Shown here: in pieces, positions 1 to 6,466 of the stretch
Position numbering within the stretch: position 1 is the stretch's first letter
Layout of the letters: every line of letters begins with the position of its first letter
NCBI GenBank assembly: GCA_016793585.1
Contig: JAEUJR010000304.1
Location: forward strand, 1-13,971
Reading direction: 5' to 3'
Length of the DNA: 13,971 nucleotides
Source: Archangium sp.
GTDB lineage: Bacteria > Myxococcota > Myxococcia > Myxococcales > Myxococcaceae
The notes under the pieces: model-generated
Told to the model about the DNA's origin: nothing
Seen by the model: only the letters and a program-made list of their open reading frames with translations
Database searches by the model: none
Program-made: the position numbers and the translations under genes

Positions 1-1
1 A

Positions 2-565
2 GGTGGGCTGGCGGTGCTGTCGACGCGGCCGTTCACGGCGACGGTGCTCGAGAACCGGCGCGGCTGGTTTCCAGCAATGCAGGTGGTGGCGGAGTCGGCG
101 CTCGGGCCGGTGCAGGTGCTCGCGGTGCATCTGCGGCCGCCGGTGTCGGACTCAGGCAGCTTCGTGAGCGGGTACCTGACGACGAGCCCGTTGCGGCGCG
201 ATGAGCTGAGCGCGTTTCTCACGGCGCTGCGGAAGGACCTGCCGACGCTGGTGGCGGGCGACTTCAACGAGGGTACGGGTGGCGACGCGGTGAGTGCGCT
301 CCAGGCGCGTGGGTTTCGCAGCGTGCTGCCCGAGTTCGCGCCGGCGGCGAAGACCTGGGGATGGGACGTGGGGTCGGTGCATCTGTCGGCACAGCTCGAC
401 CACCTCGTTGCGTCGGCCGAGCTCGAGCCGTTGAGCGCGAAGGTGGTCAAGGGCGGGCGGTCTGATCATCAGCCGGTGGTGGCGACGTTCGTTCGCGCGA
501 GTCGTGAGGCCGTGGAGCGGCCCGTGCCGGATGGGGCGTCGTTGTCGTTCTCGTCGGCGCGGTGA
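2..565 (+). CDS. endonuclease/exonuclease/phosphatase family protein, 5'-truncated by window edge
   Basis: This is the C-terminal part of a metal-dependent phosphoesterase of the DNase I/exonuclease III fold. The family cleaves phosphodiester or phosphate-ester bonds in nucleic acids, nucleotides or lipids; the substrate here is unknown. The frame is open to the first bases and reads Gly-Gly-Leu-Ala-Val-Leu-Ser at the edge, matching the usual internal GGLAVLSR segment. The GTG at 14 is therefore an internal codon and the true start lies upstream. Visible motifs are HLRPP (about 128-142), the catalytic GDFN (257-268), an LDHL segment near 400, and the terminal catalytic SDHQPV beginning at 461. 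The SDH histidine is the general acid/base in the family. The protein ends about 30 residues after SDH, a normal C-terminus. Family assignment is firm; the specific substrate is not. Confidence 0.87.
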   Translation, partial: GGLAVLSTRPFTATVLENRRGWFPAMQVVAESALGPVQVLAVHLRPPVSDSGSFVSGYLTTSPLRRDELSAFLTALRKDLPTLVAGDFNEGTGGDAVSALQARGFRSVLPEFAPAAKTWGWDVGSVHLSAQLDHLVASAELEPLSAKVVKGGRSDHQPVVATFVRASREAVERPVPDGASLSFSSAR

Positions 566-928
566 AGAGCGGCGCCTCGAGGAGCGCGAGGCTGAACGTG
601 GGCGCTCCGACGCCTCGAGTGCGGGCATGGCCGAAGAACGTCGCAACGTCTCGAGCCCCCCGACCGAAGCTGACCGTGCTCGCTCGAGCTTCTCGGCCGG
701 CGGAGGCAGGTGCTTGCGAGCCTGATCCTGATCGGGCGCGTGGGCTCCGGGCGAAGCCTCGTCTGTCGCCGACCCGCGGAGCATCAGCGCCCGCGCGGGC
801 GAACGGACCTGCCGGAGCACCGACTGACGCGGCGGTCGCCGGTCTCGGTGAAGAAGCCGTTCCTCGCACCCTGTTCACCCGAGGCTTCGGAGCGCACGCC
901 TTCGCGCCACGCGCTCATCAGAGCCTGC
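566..928. other. 363-base gap with no supported gene; GC-rich hairpins near its left end
   Basis: No frame here shows a recognisable protein. A plus-strand frame from a GTG at 562 (overlapping the TGA at 563-565) runs to a TGA at 937-939 and would give 125 residues. It is Ala/Arg/Pro-rich, and about one third of its codons end in A or T, unlike the strongly G/C-ending genes around it. I do not call it. Just after the left gene, 574-579 and 587-592 form a perfect 6-bp inverted repeat with a 7-base loop. An alternative 6-bp pairing joins 581-586 with 603-608. Neither has a T tract, so a terminator is only possible. The gap separates converging genes, so it needs no promoter. Confidence 0.4.
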
Positions 929-1699
929 TCAGCTCGTGACGTCCTTGCTGATCAACCGGGCACCGATGCTCAGCGTCACACCTGCCGCAATGAGGCACCC
1001 GACTGCGAACGCCACCTGCAACTCGATACCCTTCGACAGGCCGTCGACCAGCACCGCGCCGAACGCCAGGCTCAACAGCCCGATGAAGAACGACGTGAAC
1101 TGCATCGACGTACGCACGTCACGCGACAGCGCCGAGATGACCGTTCCGAGCGCACCGACGAAGGCGGCAGACGCTGGTGCTCCGATGAGAAACGCGACCC
1201 ACCACGCCGCCGACGCGCCGAGCTTGTACGAGAACGGAGCCAGCACGCCGAGTCGTCCGAGCACGAGGCTGCTGACTCCCACGAACACCACGTGGAAGAG
1301 CACCGGAATGGCCATCGCTCCCATCAGCTTCCCGAGCAGGAGCTGCAGCCGTGTCACCGGAGCGAGCATGAGGAATGGCATCGTGCCGCACTCCCGATCG
1401 TGCAGCACCGACGTGCCCGACATGATGGCGACGAAGAGGGGCAGGTTCGTGAAGCTCACGGAGCCGAACATCGACGTCGAGAGCTGCAACACCGTGTCGT
1501 ACTGCACACCCAACTGCGAGAGCTGCGCCTTCAGCTGCGTCAGCTGCTCCGGTGAACTCGCCACCGCATCGATGAAGAAGAACTCCGCCCCGAACACGAA
1601 CGTCCACAGCGCGTAGTTCGCCGAGAGGATGAACAACATCCACGGTTGTCGCGAGTGCTCGAGCACCTCGGTCCGCGCGATGCGCATCAGCCGCTTCAT
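929..1699 (-). CDS. ABC-2-type transporter permease
   Basis: This 256-residue inner-membrane permease should form the channel for the ATPase encoded immediately upstream. The hydropathy pattern suggests six membrane segments, near residues 20-44, 77-97, 124-148, 163-189, 200-219 and 226-246. Between the second and third lies a DRECGTMPFLMLAPVTR stretch. It corresponds to the conserved DRExGTxxxLLxxP cytoplasmic motif of ABC-2 exporters such as NatB-like and drug/lipid exporters. The ATG at 1699 was chosen because its ATGA overlaps the TGA of the ATPase gene by four bases, which indicates translational coupling. A longer open frame running up to 2227 is antisense-like sequence over the ATPase gene and was discarded. 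The substrate cannot be told; export rather than import is expected because no binding protein is present. Confidence 0.88.
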   Translation of the reverse strand: MKRLMRIARTEVLEHSRQPWMLFILSANYALWTFVFGAEFFFIDAVASSPEQLTQLKAQLSQLGVQYDTVLQLSTSMFGSVSFTNLPLFVAIMSGTSVLHDRECGTMPFLMLAPVTRLQLLLGKLMGAMAIPVLFHVVFVGVSSLVLGRLGVLAPFSYKLGASAAWWVAFLIGAPASAAFVGALGTVISALSRDVRTSMQFTSFFIGLLSLAFGAVLVDGLSKGIELQVAFAVGCLIAAGVTLSIGARLISKDVTS

Positions 1700-2508
1700 C
1701 GCTTCACCAGCTGTTGCCACGCGGCCAAGGTCGGGCCCGTCAACGGCGCGCGATGCTCCGTGAACGTCAGCTCTTTCTCGATGCCACCGTTCACCAGCAG
1801 CACGCGATTGCAGACCGCCTCGGCCGCCGGCAGGTCGTGCGTCACCAGTACGCACGCGAGCCCGGCATCGGCGCGCCGCCGCACCTCGGCGTAGAGCGCT
1901 CGCGACGCGAGGGGATCGAGGTTCGCCGTCGGCTCGTCGAGCAGCAGCAACTTCGGCGACAACAACAGCGCGCGAATCAACGACAGCTTCTGCTGCATGC
2001 CCGTCGACAACTTTCCCGCGCGAACGTCGAAGCCGGTGGTGAGCTCGAGCGTGCGGGCGAGCGGCTCGGCCTTTGCGTCGACCTCGGCCTCCGACAACCC
2101 GAACAACCCACCGAAGTGGTGCAGGTTCTCGCGGCCCGTCAGAAGCGGATACAGGCCAGGGCGCGCCGTCACCAACCCGACCTGCCCCGCCGTGGTGAGC
2201 GACAACGCGAAGGCGTCGACGCCACACACGAGGACCCGGCCCGTCGTCGGCCGGAGCAGCCCGGCCATCAACATCAGCAGCGTGCTCTTGCCGCCGCCGT
2301 TCGGGCCCGCGATGCCGACCATCTCTCCGGCACTGACGGTGAGCGACACCTTCGACAGCACCGGGCGCCCATCGAAGGAGCGCCCGGCGTCGCTCGTCAC
2401 GACGACGGTTCCTGGTTCGATTCCGCCTTCGCTCAGACCTCGCGCCGCGCGACTGGCACTCCCTTCATCAGCTTCGCGCTCTGCTCGCGTCTTCGCTCTC
2501 GGCTTCAT
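1696..2508 (-). CDS. ABC transporter ATP-binding protein (ABC-2/NatA-type)
   Basis: This 270-residue nucleotide-binding subunit drives the adjacent permease by ATP hydrolysis at the cytoplasmic face. Walker A is GPNGGGKST (residues 68-76), the signature is LSTGM (167-171), Walker B is LLLLDE (187-192) followed by PTANLDP, and the switch histidine is H224 in VTHD. The Q-loop position reads TARPGLYP, with no Gln or Glu where one is usual. The signature has Thr in place of the first Gly of LSGGQ; this is tolerated in some ABC-2 ATPases. Residues 1-35 are a charged extension not needed for the fold. A GTG at 2398-2400 (Val37), preceded by AGGA, is an alternative start. I keep the ATG at 2508 because it lies 22 bases after the upstream lipoprotein gene. 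The ATPase assignment is secure; the cargo is unknown. Confidence 0.95.
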   Translation of the reverse strand: MKPRAKTRAEREADEGSASRAARGLSEGGIEPGTVVVTSDAGRSFDGRPVLSKVSLTVSAGEMVGIAGPNGGGKSTLLMLMAGLLRPTTGRVLVCGVDAFALSLTTAGQVGLVTARPGLYPLLTGRENLHHFGGLFGLSEAEVDAKAEPLARTLELTTGFDVRAGKLSTGMQQKLSLIRALLLSPKLLLLDEPTANLDPLASRALYAEVRRRADAGLACVLVTHDLPAAEAVCNRVLLVNGGIEKELTFTEHRAPLTGPTLAAWQQLVKR

Positions 2509-2530
2509 CTCACGGGCATCATCTCACGCG

Positions 2531-3445
2531 TTACTGCGTCACCCACGTCGGGTCACAGATGGCGCGGGGGCAGGCGTTGGTGCCACCGTTCCACGTCATC
2601 GCCGAGTAGTCGGCGTCGCAGTACGGGCGAATCTGCGGGCACGTCACCGTGCGCACACAGCCCGTGGGAATGAGGCAACGGTTCTCGTTGCGCGCCCACG
2701 ACAGCGTGTAGCCGGCCGCGCACTGGTGAATCGCGACGCGCGGGCACGACTGCGACGGCTCGGGCAGCCGCATGAACACCTGGCTCGCGTCGAGCGTCGT
2801 CGAGCGGTTCGCCGTCACGAACGCCGCCGTCACCAGCGCGCCCTTGTCGGTGATGCGCGACGTCATCCACCGCGCGTCGACGTTGGTCTTCGAGGCGCGC
2901 GCGACCGAGACCTCGTGAAAGAGCGTCTCCTGCGTCGTGTGCAGCTTGATGGCGCGAAGGCTCGGGCACGGCGCCGCGATGCAGCGAATGTTGTCGGCGC
3001 GCTCCACGCGGAAGTACGACTCGCCCGGCACCGCCACCACGCCGGGCATGCCGCGGAACGCCTCCATCACGAGGAACGTGCGCGTGTTGTAGACGGGCTC
3101 CGTCGGGCCCAGCTTGCCCTTGAGCACCACCTCACCCGGAGCGCCCTCCAGCACCTTCGCCTGCGCCTCTTCCGTGAGGCCCGAGAGCGAGAAGTCGAAG
3201 CCGCTCACGTACTCTTCACGCACCGTCTTGCGGTTCACGTCCTGAATGAACTTGCCGCCACACCGCGGGGCCGGGCACTTGCGCAACAGGTCGGGGCGGA
3301 ACACCACGTACGACGCCGAACGCGTCGAGAGTTCACCCGTCTCTTCGGCCGTCGCGTCGACACCCGCCGTCTCGTCGACCTGAACCTCAGAGACTCCACA
3401 ACCCACCGCCGACACTGCCAATGCTGCCATCAGGAAGGAGCGCAT
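2531..3445 (-). CDS. Cys-rich lipoprotein, resembles DUF6748-type proteins
   Basis: This 304-residue exported protein has a signal peptide beginning MRSFLMAALAVSAVGC. Cys16 fits a lipobox, so it should be lipidated and anchored in the envelope. The ATG at 3445 places this signal directly at the N-terminus; a GTG nine codons earlier would put charged and Cys residues ahead of it. After an acidic linker, the mature part has KCPAPRCGGKF, later IRCIAAPCPSLRAIKLH, and a C-terminal Cys-rich segment with CPQIRPYC and ACPRAIC. It has twelve cysteines besides the lipid one, consistent with six disulfides. The paired Cys-Pro layout recalls DUF6748-type proteins of myxobacteria; that match is from memory. 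It is the first gene of the apparent lipoprotein-ATPase-permease set, 22 bases before the ATPase. No enzymatic motif is visible, and a role beside the transporter is only suggested by position. Confidence 0.78.
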   Translation of the reverse strand: MRSFLMAALAVSAVGCGVSEVQVDETAGVDATAEETGELSTRSASYVVFRPDLLRKCPAPRCGGKFIQDVNRKTVREEYVSGFDFSLSGLTEEAQAKVLEGAPGEVVLKGKLGPTEPVYNTRTFLVMEAFRGMPGVVAVPGESYFRVERADNIRCIAAPCPSLRAIKLHTTQETLFHEVSVARASKTNVDARWMTSRITDKGALVTAAFVTANRSTTLDASQVFMRLPEPSQSCPRVAIHQCAAGYTLSWARNENRCLIPTGCVRTVTCPQIRPYCDADYSAMTWNGGTNACPRAICDPTWVTQ

Positions 3446-3647
3446 GTGGCCGCAGGTACCACCACGGCACACATCCGTCTACCCACCCTTGAAAATGCCA
3501 TGTCACCCCATGGTTTCACCGCGGTTGATCCACCTCAGGGCTGGCTTGTGCGGCTCCTGCTGAATCGTCTGGCTCGGGCATTCGCTCGAAGCGGCGGCGC
3601 CTGCGAACGACTCTCGGGCGCCACTCACCCTCCAGTGGAGAACAGTC
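3446..3647. promoter_or_regulatory. divergent intergenic region between two lipoprotein genes
   Basis: This stretch of about 200 bases must hold the promoters for the minus-strand lipoprotein-ABC set and the plus-strand Cys-rich lipoprotein. I looked for paired -35/-10 hexamers. A TTGAAA at 3489-3494 has no acceptable -10 at 16-18 bases, so no specific promoter is called. The region includes a more AT-rich patch around 3488-3520, unusual for this sequence. Confidence 0.4.
3637..3640 (+). promoter_or_regulatory. ribosome binding site (GGAG) of the Cys-rich lipoprotein gene
   Basis: A GGAG lies seven bases before the ATG at 3648. It is one of the few clear Shine-Dalgarno cores in this window and fixes the start of the small lipoprotein gene. 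Confidence 0.65.
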
Positions 3648-4031
3648 ATGAAGCTGCGTGCGTTGATGGTGCTGGCGGTGTCGGTGGTCGGCCTGGCGAT
3701 GTCGGGCTGTGGAACGGTGTGTTCGGGCACGAACTGCAGCTGCGCGGCGGACCAGACGTGCGGCTTCGACACGTGCTCGTCGTCGACGAGCGGCTGCAAC
3801 TTCGCGTGCGCCTCGGGCGCGACGTGCACGGGCACGTGCGGGAGCGGCTGCAGCGTCAGCTGCGCAGGCAAGTCGTGCACGCACACCGCGGGCGCGGGCT
3901 CGAACGTCACCTGCACCTCGGGCACCTGCAACATCACCTGCGAAGGAGCCTGCTCGGTCGCCACCGTCGGCGGCACGTTGAGCCTCACGTGCAAGGGCGG
4001 CACGACGATGGGCGCGGCGGGCTGTCAGTAA
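3648..4031 (+). CDS. small lipoprotein with 19 cysteines, probable disulfide-rich repeat fold
   Basis: This 127-residue protein begins MKLRALMVLAVSVVGLAMSGC. Cys21 closes a lipobox (AMSGC), so lipidation and envelope anchoring are expected. The mature part has 18 further cysteines in about 106 residues, mostly spaced as C-x3-C, C-x4-C or C-x2-C. Gly, Ser and Thr lie between them (for example GSGCSVSCAGKSC, then SGTCNITCEGAC). The short alternating pattern of Cys with small polar residues suggests a disulfide-laddered beta-solenoid; this is inference. I see no enzyme motif. The start is supported by a GGAG seven bases upstream. The gene is divergent from another Cys-rich lipoprotein gene, and its TAA overlaps the TGA of the converging response-regulator gene (4025-4031). 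Function unknown; the secreted lipoprotein nature is well supported. Confidence 0.8.
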   Translation: MKLRALMVLAVSVVGLAMSGCGTVCSGTNCSCAADQTCGFDTCSSSTSGCNFACASGATCTGTCGSGCSVSCAGKSCTHTAGAGSNVTCTSGTCNITCEGACSVATVGGTLSLTCKGGTTMGAAGCQ

Positions 4032-5143
4032 CCCACGTCGTCGTTCACCGTCACCACCAGCGGCTCCTGCACGCCGACGGTGCTGGCGAAGGTGCGAAGG
4101 CGCGAGAGCACGAGGTCGCTCACGAGGTGGCCTCGCGCGATGAGCAGCGCGCCCGACTTCGTCTTCACGTCGTCGACGAGCACCATGCCCACGCCCAGGG
4201 CGGCGACCGCGACCGCGCGCTGCTTGCGCGTCTCGAGCAGCAGGTGCCCCAGCTGCCCCGCCGCCGCCAGCGCGTGCCGCACCGACGCGTCGTTCGCCGG
4301 CACCGCCTTCAACGCGTCGTCGAGGGAGCGCCCATGAAAGAGCGTCTTCTCGATGGAGCGCGCGACGAAGAGCACCGCCGCCTCGAGTGACTTCGGGGCC
4401 TCGCCGTCGGCGGCCTTGAGCAGGTCGGCGACGGGCTCGAGCCGGGGAATCATCGAGACGATGCGGCGCCCCTGCGCGAGCGCCTTCTGCACCTCTTCGG
4501 CCTCGCCGGCCTCGAGCGGCTCGTCCGAGCCCACCCGCGCCGCGAGCTCGGGCGGCAACGTCACCAGGGCGAACTGCGAGAGCTGCGCGGCGATCTCCAC
4601 CCGCCACGCATCGAAGAGGCCCACCTGCCTGGCGAGCAACGAGGCGATGCGTCGCAGGCGCTGGCTTCGACCGAAGAGGCCTGGCTGCAGCAGCGACATC
4701 ACCTCGCACAACGCGCTCACCGCCCCCGTCAGGGTCTTCTCGAGCAGCTCCCGCTCGGCCCGCAGCAGCCGGCGGTGCTCGAGCGCTTCGCCGATGGTGC
4801 TCTGCAGCGTCTCGCGGCTGGCAGGCTTGATGAGCAGCCGCCAGATGGCGCCTTCGTTGACGGCTCGTGACGCAGCGACGAGGTCGGCCTCGCCGGTCAA
4901 CATCACGCGCGTGGCGTCGGGGAGCAGCGCCTTCGCCTGCTGCAGAAACGCCGCTCCGTCCATCTCTGGCATGCGCATGTCGCTGATGATGGCGTCCCAC
5001 GTGCGGCCGGCCTTGAGCCACTGCAGCGCCTCGACCGCGCTCGTCGACACCGTCACCTCGAGCCCCGAGGAGCGGAGCATGCGCTGAATGCTGAGGAGCA
5101 GGTTCGCGTCGTCGTCGACGAAGAGCACCCGCGCCGCGCTCAT
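4025..5143 (-). CDS. response regulator: receiver plus degenerate HD-GYP-like domain
   Basis: This is a 372-residue cytoplasmic response regulator. Residues 1-125 are a receiver domain with acidic pocket D10-D12, phosphoacceptor D55 in ISDMRMPEMDG, T83 in MLTGEA and K106 before Pro. A helical linker (about 120-140) leads to a C-terminal region resembling the HD-GYP half of RpfG-family proteins. However, the expected LLHDIGK stretch reads QLSQFALVTLPPEL, so the His-Asp metal pair is replaced by S189-Q190. The later IPRLEPVADLL and GMVLVDDV segments also fit that subfamily. Active HD-GYP domains hydrolyse cyclic di-GMP; this one should not. Its ATG overlaps the stop of the receiver-HDOD gene by four bases (5140-5143), so the two are probably made together. 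The partner is probably the divergent kinase at 6467. Output most likely works by binding partners. Confidence 0.9.
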   Translation of the reverse strand: MSAARVLFVDDDANLLLSIQRMLRSSGLEVTVSTSAVEALQWLKAGRTWDAIISDMRMPEMDGAAFLQQAKALLPDATRVMLTGEADLVAASRAVNEGAIWRLLIKPASRETLQSTIGEALEHRRLLRAERELLEKTLTGAVSALCEVMSLLQPGLFGRSQRLRRIASLLARQVGLFDAWRVEIAAQLSQFALVTLPPELAARVGSDEPLEAGEAEEVQKALAQGRRIVSMIPRLEPVADLLKAADGEAPKSLEAAVLFVARSIEKTLFHGRSLDDALKAVPANDASVRHALAAAGQLGHLLLETRKQRAVAVAALGVGMVLVDDVKTKSGALLIARGHLVSDLVLSRLRTFASTVGVQEPLVVTVNDDVGY

Positions 5144-6294
5144 GACGAGAGCTCATGCGCGATGGAGGCGATGACCGGCAGCTCGACGAGGTAGCGCCGG
5201 GCGACCTCGGGCAGCCGTGCTGCGGCGTCGGGCTCGGCCAGGACCACGGCCGCGGCCACCAGCTCTTCGATGCTGCCCGGTGGCGTCTTCGAGAGCTGGT
5301 GATGGCAGGCGACGGCGTGAATCAAGGCGGGCGGCATCGTCCACAACCCCAGCAGCACGGCGCTCACCACCGCGTGGTCGAGCCCCACCACCGACGCCTC
5401 GGCGGCGCACAGGCTCGGCGCCGTGGCGCGGGCCTGCTCGATGGCGGCGCGGCGGGCCTCGTCCTGGTCGAGCAGAATGCGGCCGAGGTCGCACAACACG
5501 ACGGCCGTCGAGGCGAGCTCGGCCAGGGGCTCCTGCCGCGCGACGTGCGCGAGCCGGTGCAGCCCCACCAGCCGGCGCGCGGCCTGGTTCTGCAGCTCGA
5601 CCGAGTGCGCCGACGTCTCGGGGTAGACCTCGACCGTCAACACCACGTCGAGCAGCGGCTGAAGCCCGAGCAGGCGCACGGCCTCTCGAATCGACTCCAC
5701 CCGCCGGGGCATGCCGAAGTAGGCCGAGTTCACCACCCGCAGCGCGCAGGCCGACACCGCCGGGTCCTGCTCCACCAGCGCCGCCACCACCTCGAGGTCG
5801 GCCTCGGGGTCTTGCGACAGCTCGAGCAGCGCGGCGTACGTCTTCGGCATCGTCGGCAACGTGCCCAGCTGGCAGACGAGCGCTCGCAGCGCGGGCGAGA
5901 CGAGCTGGTCGCGCGCCGCCAGCGCCGCTTCGACGCGCTCGAAGATGGCCTCGGCCGTCACCGGCTTGGCGAGCAGCTGGTGGGCGATGGCCGAGAGGTG
6001 GCGCATCGTCTCGCGTTTGGCTTCTCCGGTGAGCACCACGCGCACCACGCCCGGCCAGCGGCGCTGCACCTCGGTGAGCAGGGCCTCTCCGTCCATCTCG
6101 GGCATTCGCACGTCACTGATGAGGGCGTCGCGCGGCCGGCTGTCGAGCGCCTCGAGCGCCTCGCGCCCCGAGGTGACGACCTGCAGGTTCCACTTCGAGC
6201 GGAACTTGCGCAGCGACTTCGCCAACGCCTCGGTCACGAAGGGGTCGTCGTCGACGATGAGCACCTCGCGCTTCGGTGTGAGCGACACACTCAT
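5140..6294 (-). CDS. response regulator: receiver plus HDOD domain
   Basis: This 384-residue regulator has an N-terminal receiver (about 8-128) with acidic D15-D17, phosphoacceptor D61 in ISDVRMPEMDG, T89 in VLTGEA and K110 before Pro. An HDOD domain follows (about 138-335), beginning with the characteristic LPTMPKTY segment and containing VEQDPAVSACALRVVNSAYFG and IREAVRLLG. HDOD domains are HD-superfamily folds that usually lack catalysis and act in signalling or scaffolding. Here the His-Asp position reads CDLG (268-271). The ATG at 6294 was preferred to a GTG at 6354 because the latter adds 20 residues with no counterpart in receivers. No strong Shine-Dalgarno precedes either. The gene heads a two-gene unit with the next regulator, whose start overlaps its stop, and it is divergent from the sensor kinase. 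Phosphorylation by that kinase is a natural but untested inference. Confidence 0.94.
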   Translation of the reverse strand: MSVSLTPKREVLIVDDDPFVTEALAKSLRKFRSKWNLQVVTSGREALEALDSRPRDALISDVRMPEMDGEALLTEVQRRWPGVVRVVLTGEAKRETMRHLSAIAHQLLAKPVTAEAIFERVEAALAARDQLVSPALRALVCQLGTLPTMPKTYAALLELSQDPEADLEVVAALVEQDPAVSACALRVVNSAYFGMPRRVESIREAVRLLGLQPLLDVVLTVEVYPETSAHSVELQNQAARRLVGLHRLAHVARQEPLAELASTAVVLCDLGRILLDQDEARRAAIEQARATAPSLCAAEASVVGLDHAVVSAVLLGLWTMPPALIHAVACHHQLSKTPPGSIEELVAAAVVLAEPDAAARLPEVARRYLVELPVIASIAHELSS

Positions 6295-6342
6295 GAGCGG
6301 CCTGGGGTGCAAGGGCTGTGCGCCGAGGCGCTGGTGCTTTTG

Positions 6343-6406
6343 TTGATCACCCACAGGGTCGTGGGGGCCCGCGAAGTCGCGACGACCCCCGGGCCGGGCT
6401 GATCAA
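6343..6406. promoter_or_regulatory. nested inverted repeats in the divergent kinase/regulator promoter region
   Basis: Between the divergent starts at 6294 and 6467 there are three inverted-repeat pairs with nearly the same centre (about 6372-6376). TTGATCA at 6343-6349 pairs with TGATCAA at 6400-6406. GGGTCGT at 6356-6362 pairs with ACGACCC at 6382-6388. CGCG at 6370-6373 pairs with CGCG at 6378-6381. The placement suits an operator controlling both directions. The inner pairs could also fold as a hairpin in a transcript. Part of the region could be coding if the GTG at 6354 were used. No -10/-35 pair was convincing. The repeats are seen directly; the operator role is inference. Confidence 0.45.
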
Positions 6407-6454
6407 GCCATGGACCTGACGGAGCCCCCGCGGCGGATCCACCCTTGCACCCCC

Positions 6455-6460
6455 GAGAGG
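6455..6460 (+). promoter_or_regulatory. ribosome binding site (GAGAGG) deciding the kinase start
   Basis: GAGAGG ends six bases before the ATG at 6467. The earlier in-frame ATG at 6410 has no comparable site, so the later start is preferred. Confidence 0.6.
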
Positions 6461-6466
6461 TCGGCC

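Noticed and set aside
574..608. Rho-independent terminator after the phosphoesterase gene
   Set aside because: Stems are only 6 bp, compete with each other and lack a T tract. Such stems are frequent by chance at this GC content.
576..688. Four CTCGAG palindromes spaced 33-38 bases
   Set aside because: CTCGAG is common throughout this sequence, including inside genes (for example 47 and 422), so the series is not distinctive.
3470..3472. GTG start nine codons upstream for the 304-residue lipoprotein
   Set aside because: It would add nine residues, including two Cys, ahead of a normal lipoprotein signal peptide. The ATG at 3445 gives the expected N-terminus.
1997..4390. Very long plus-strand open frame (797 codons)
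   Set aside because: It lies opposite or out of frame with the ABC ATPase, the lipoproteins and a regulator. Its Arg/His/Ala-rich product is typical of antisense frames in high-GC DNA.
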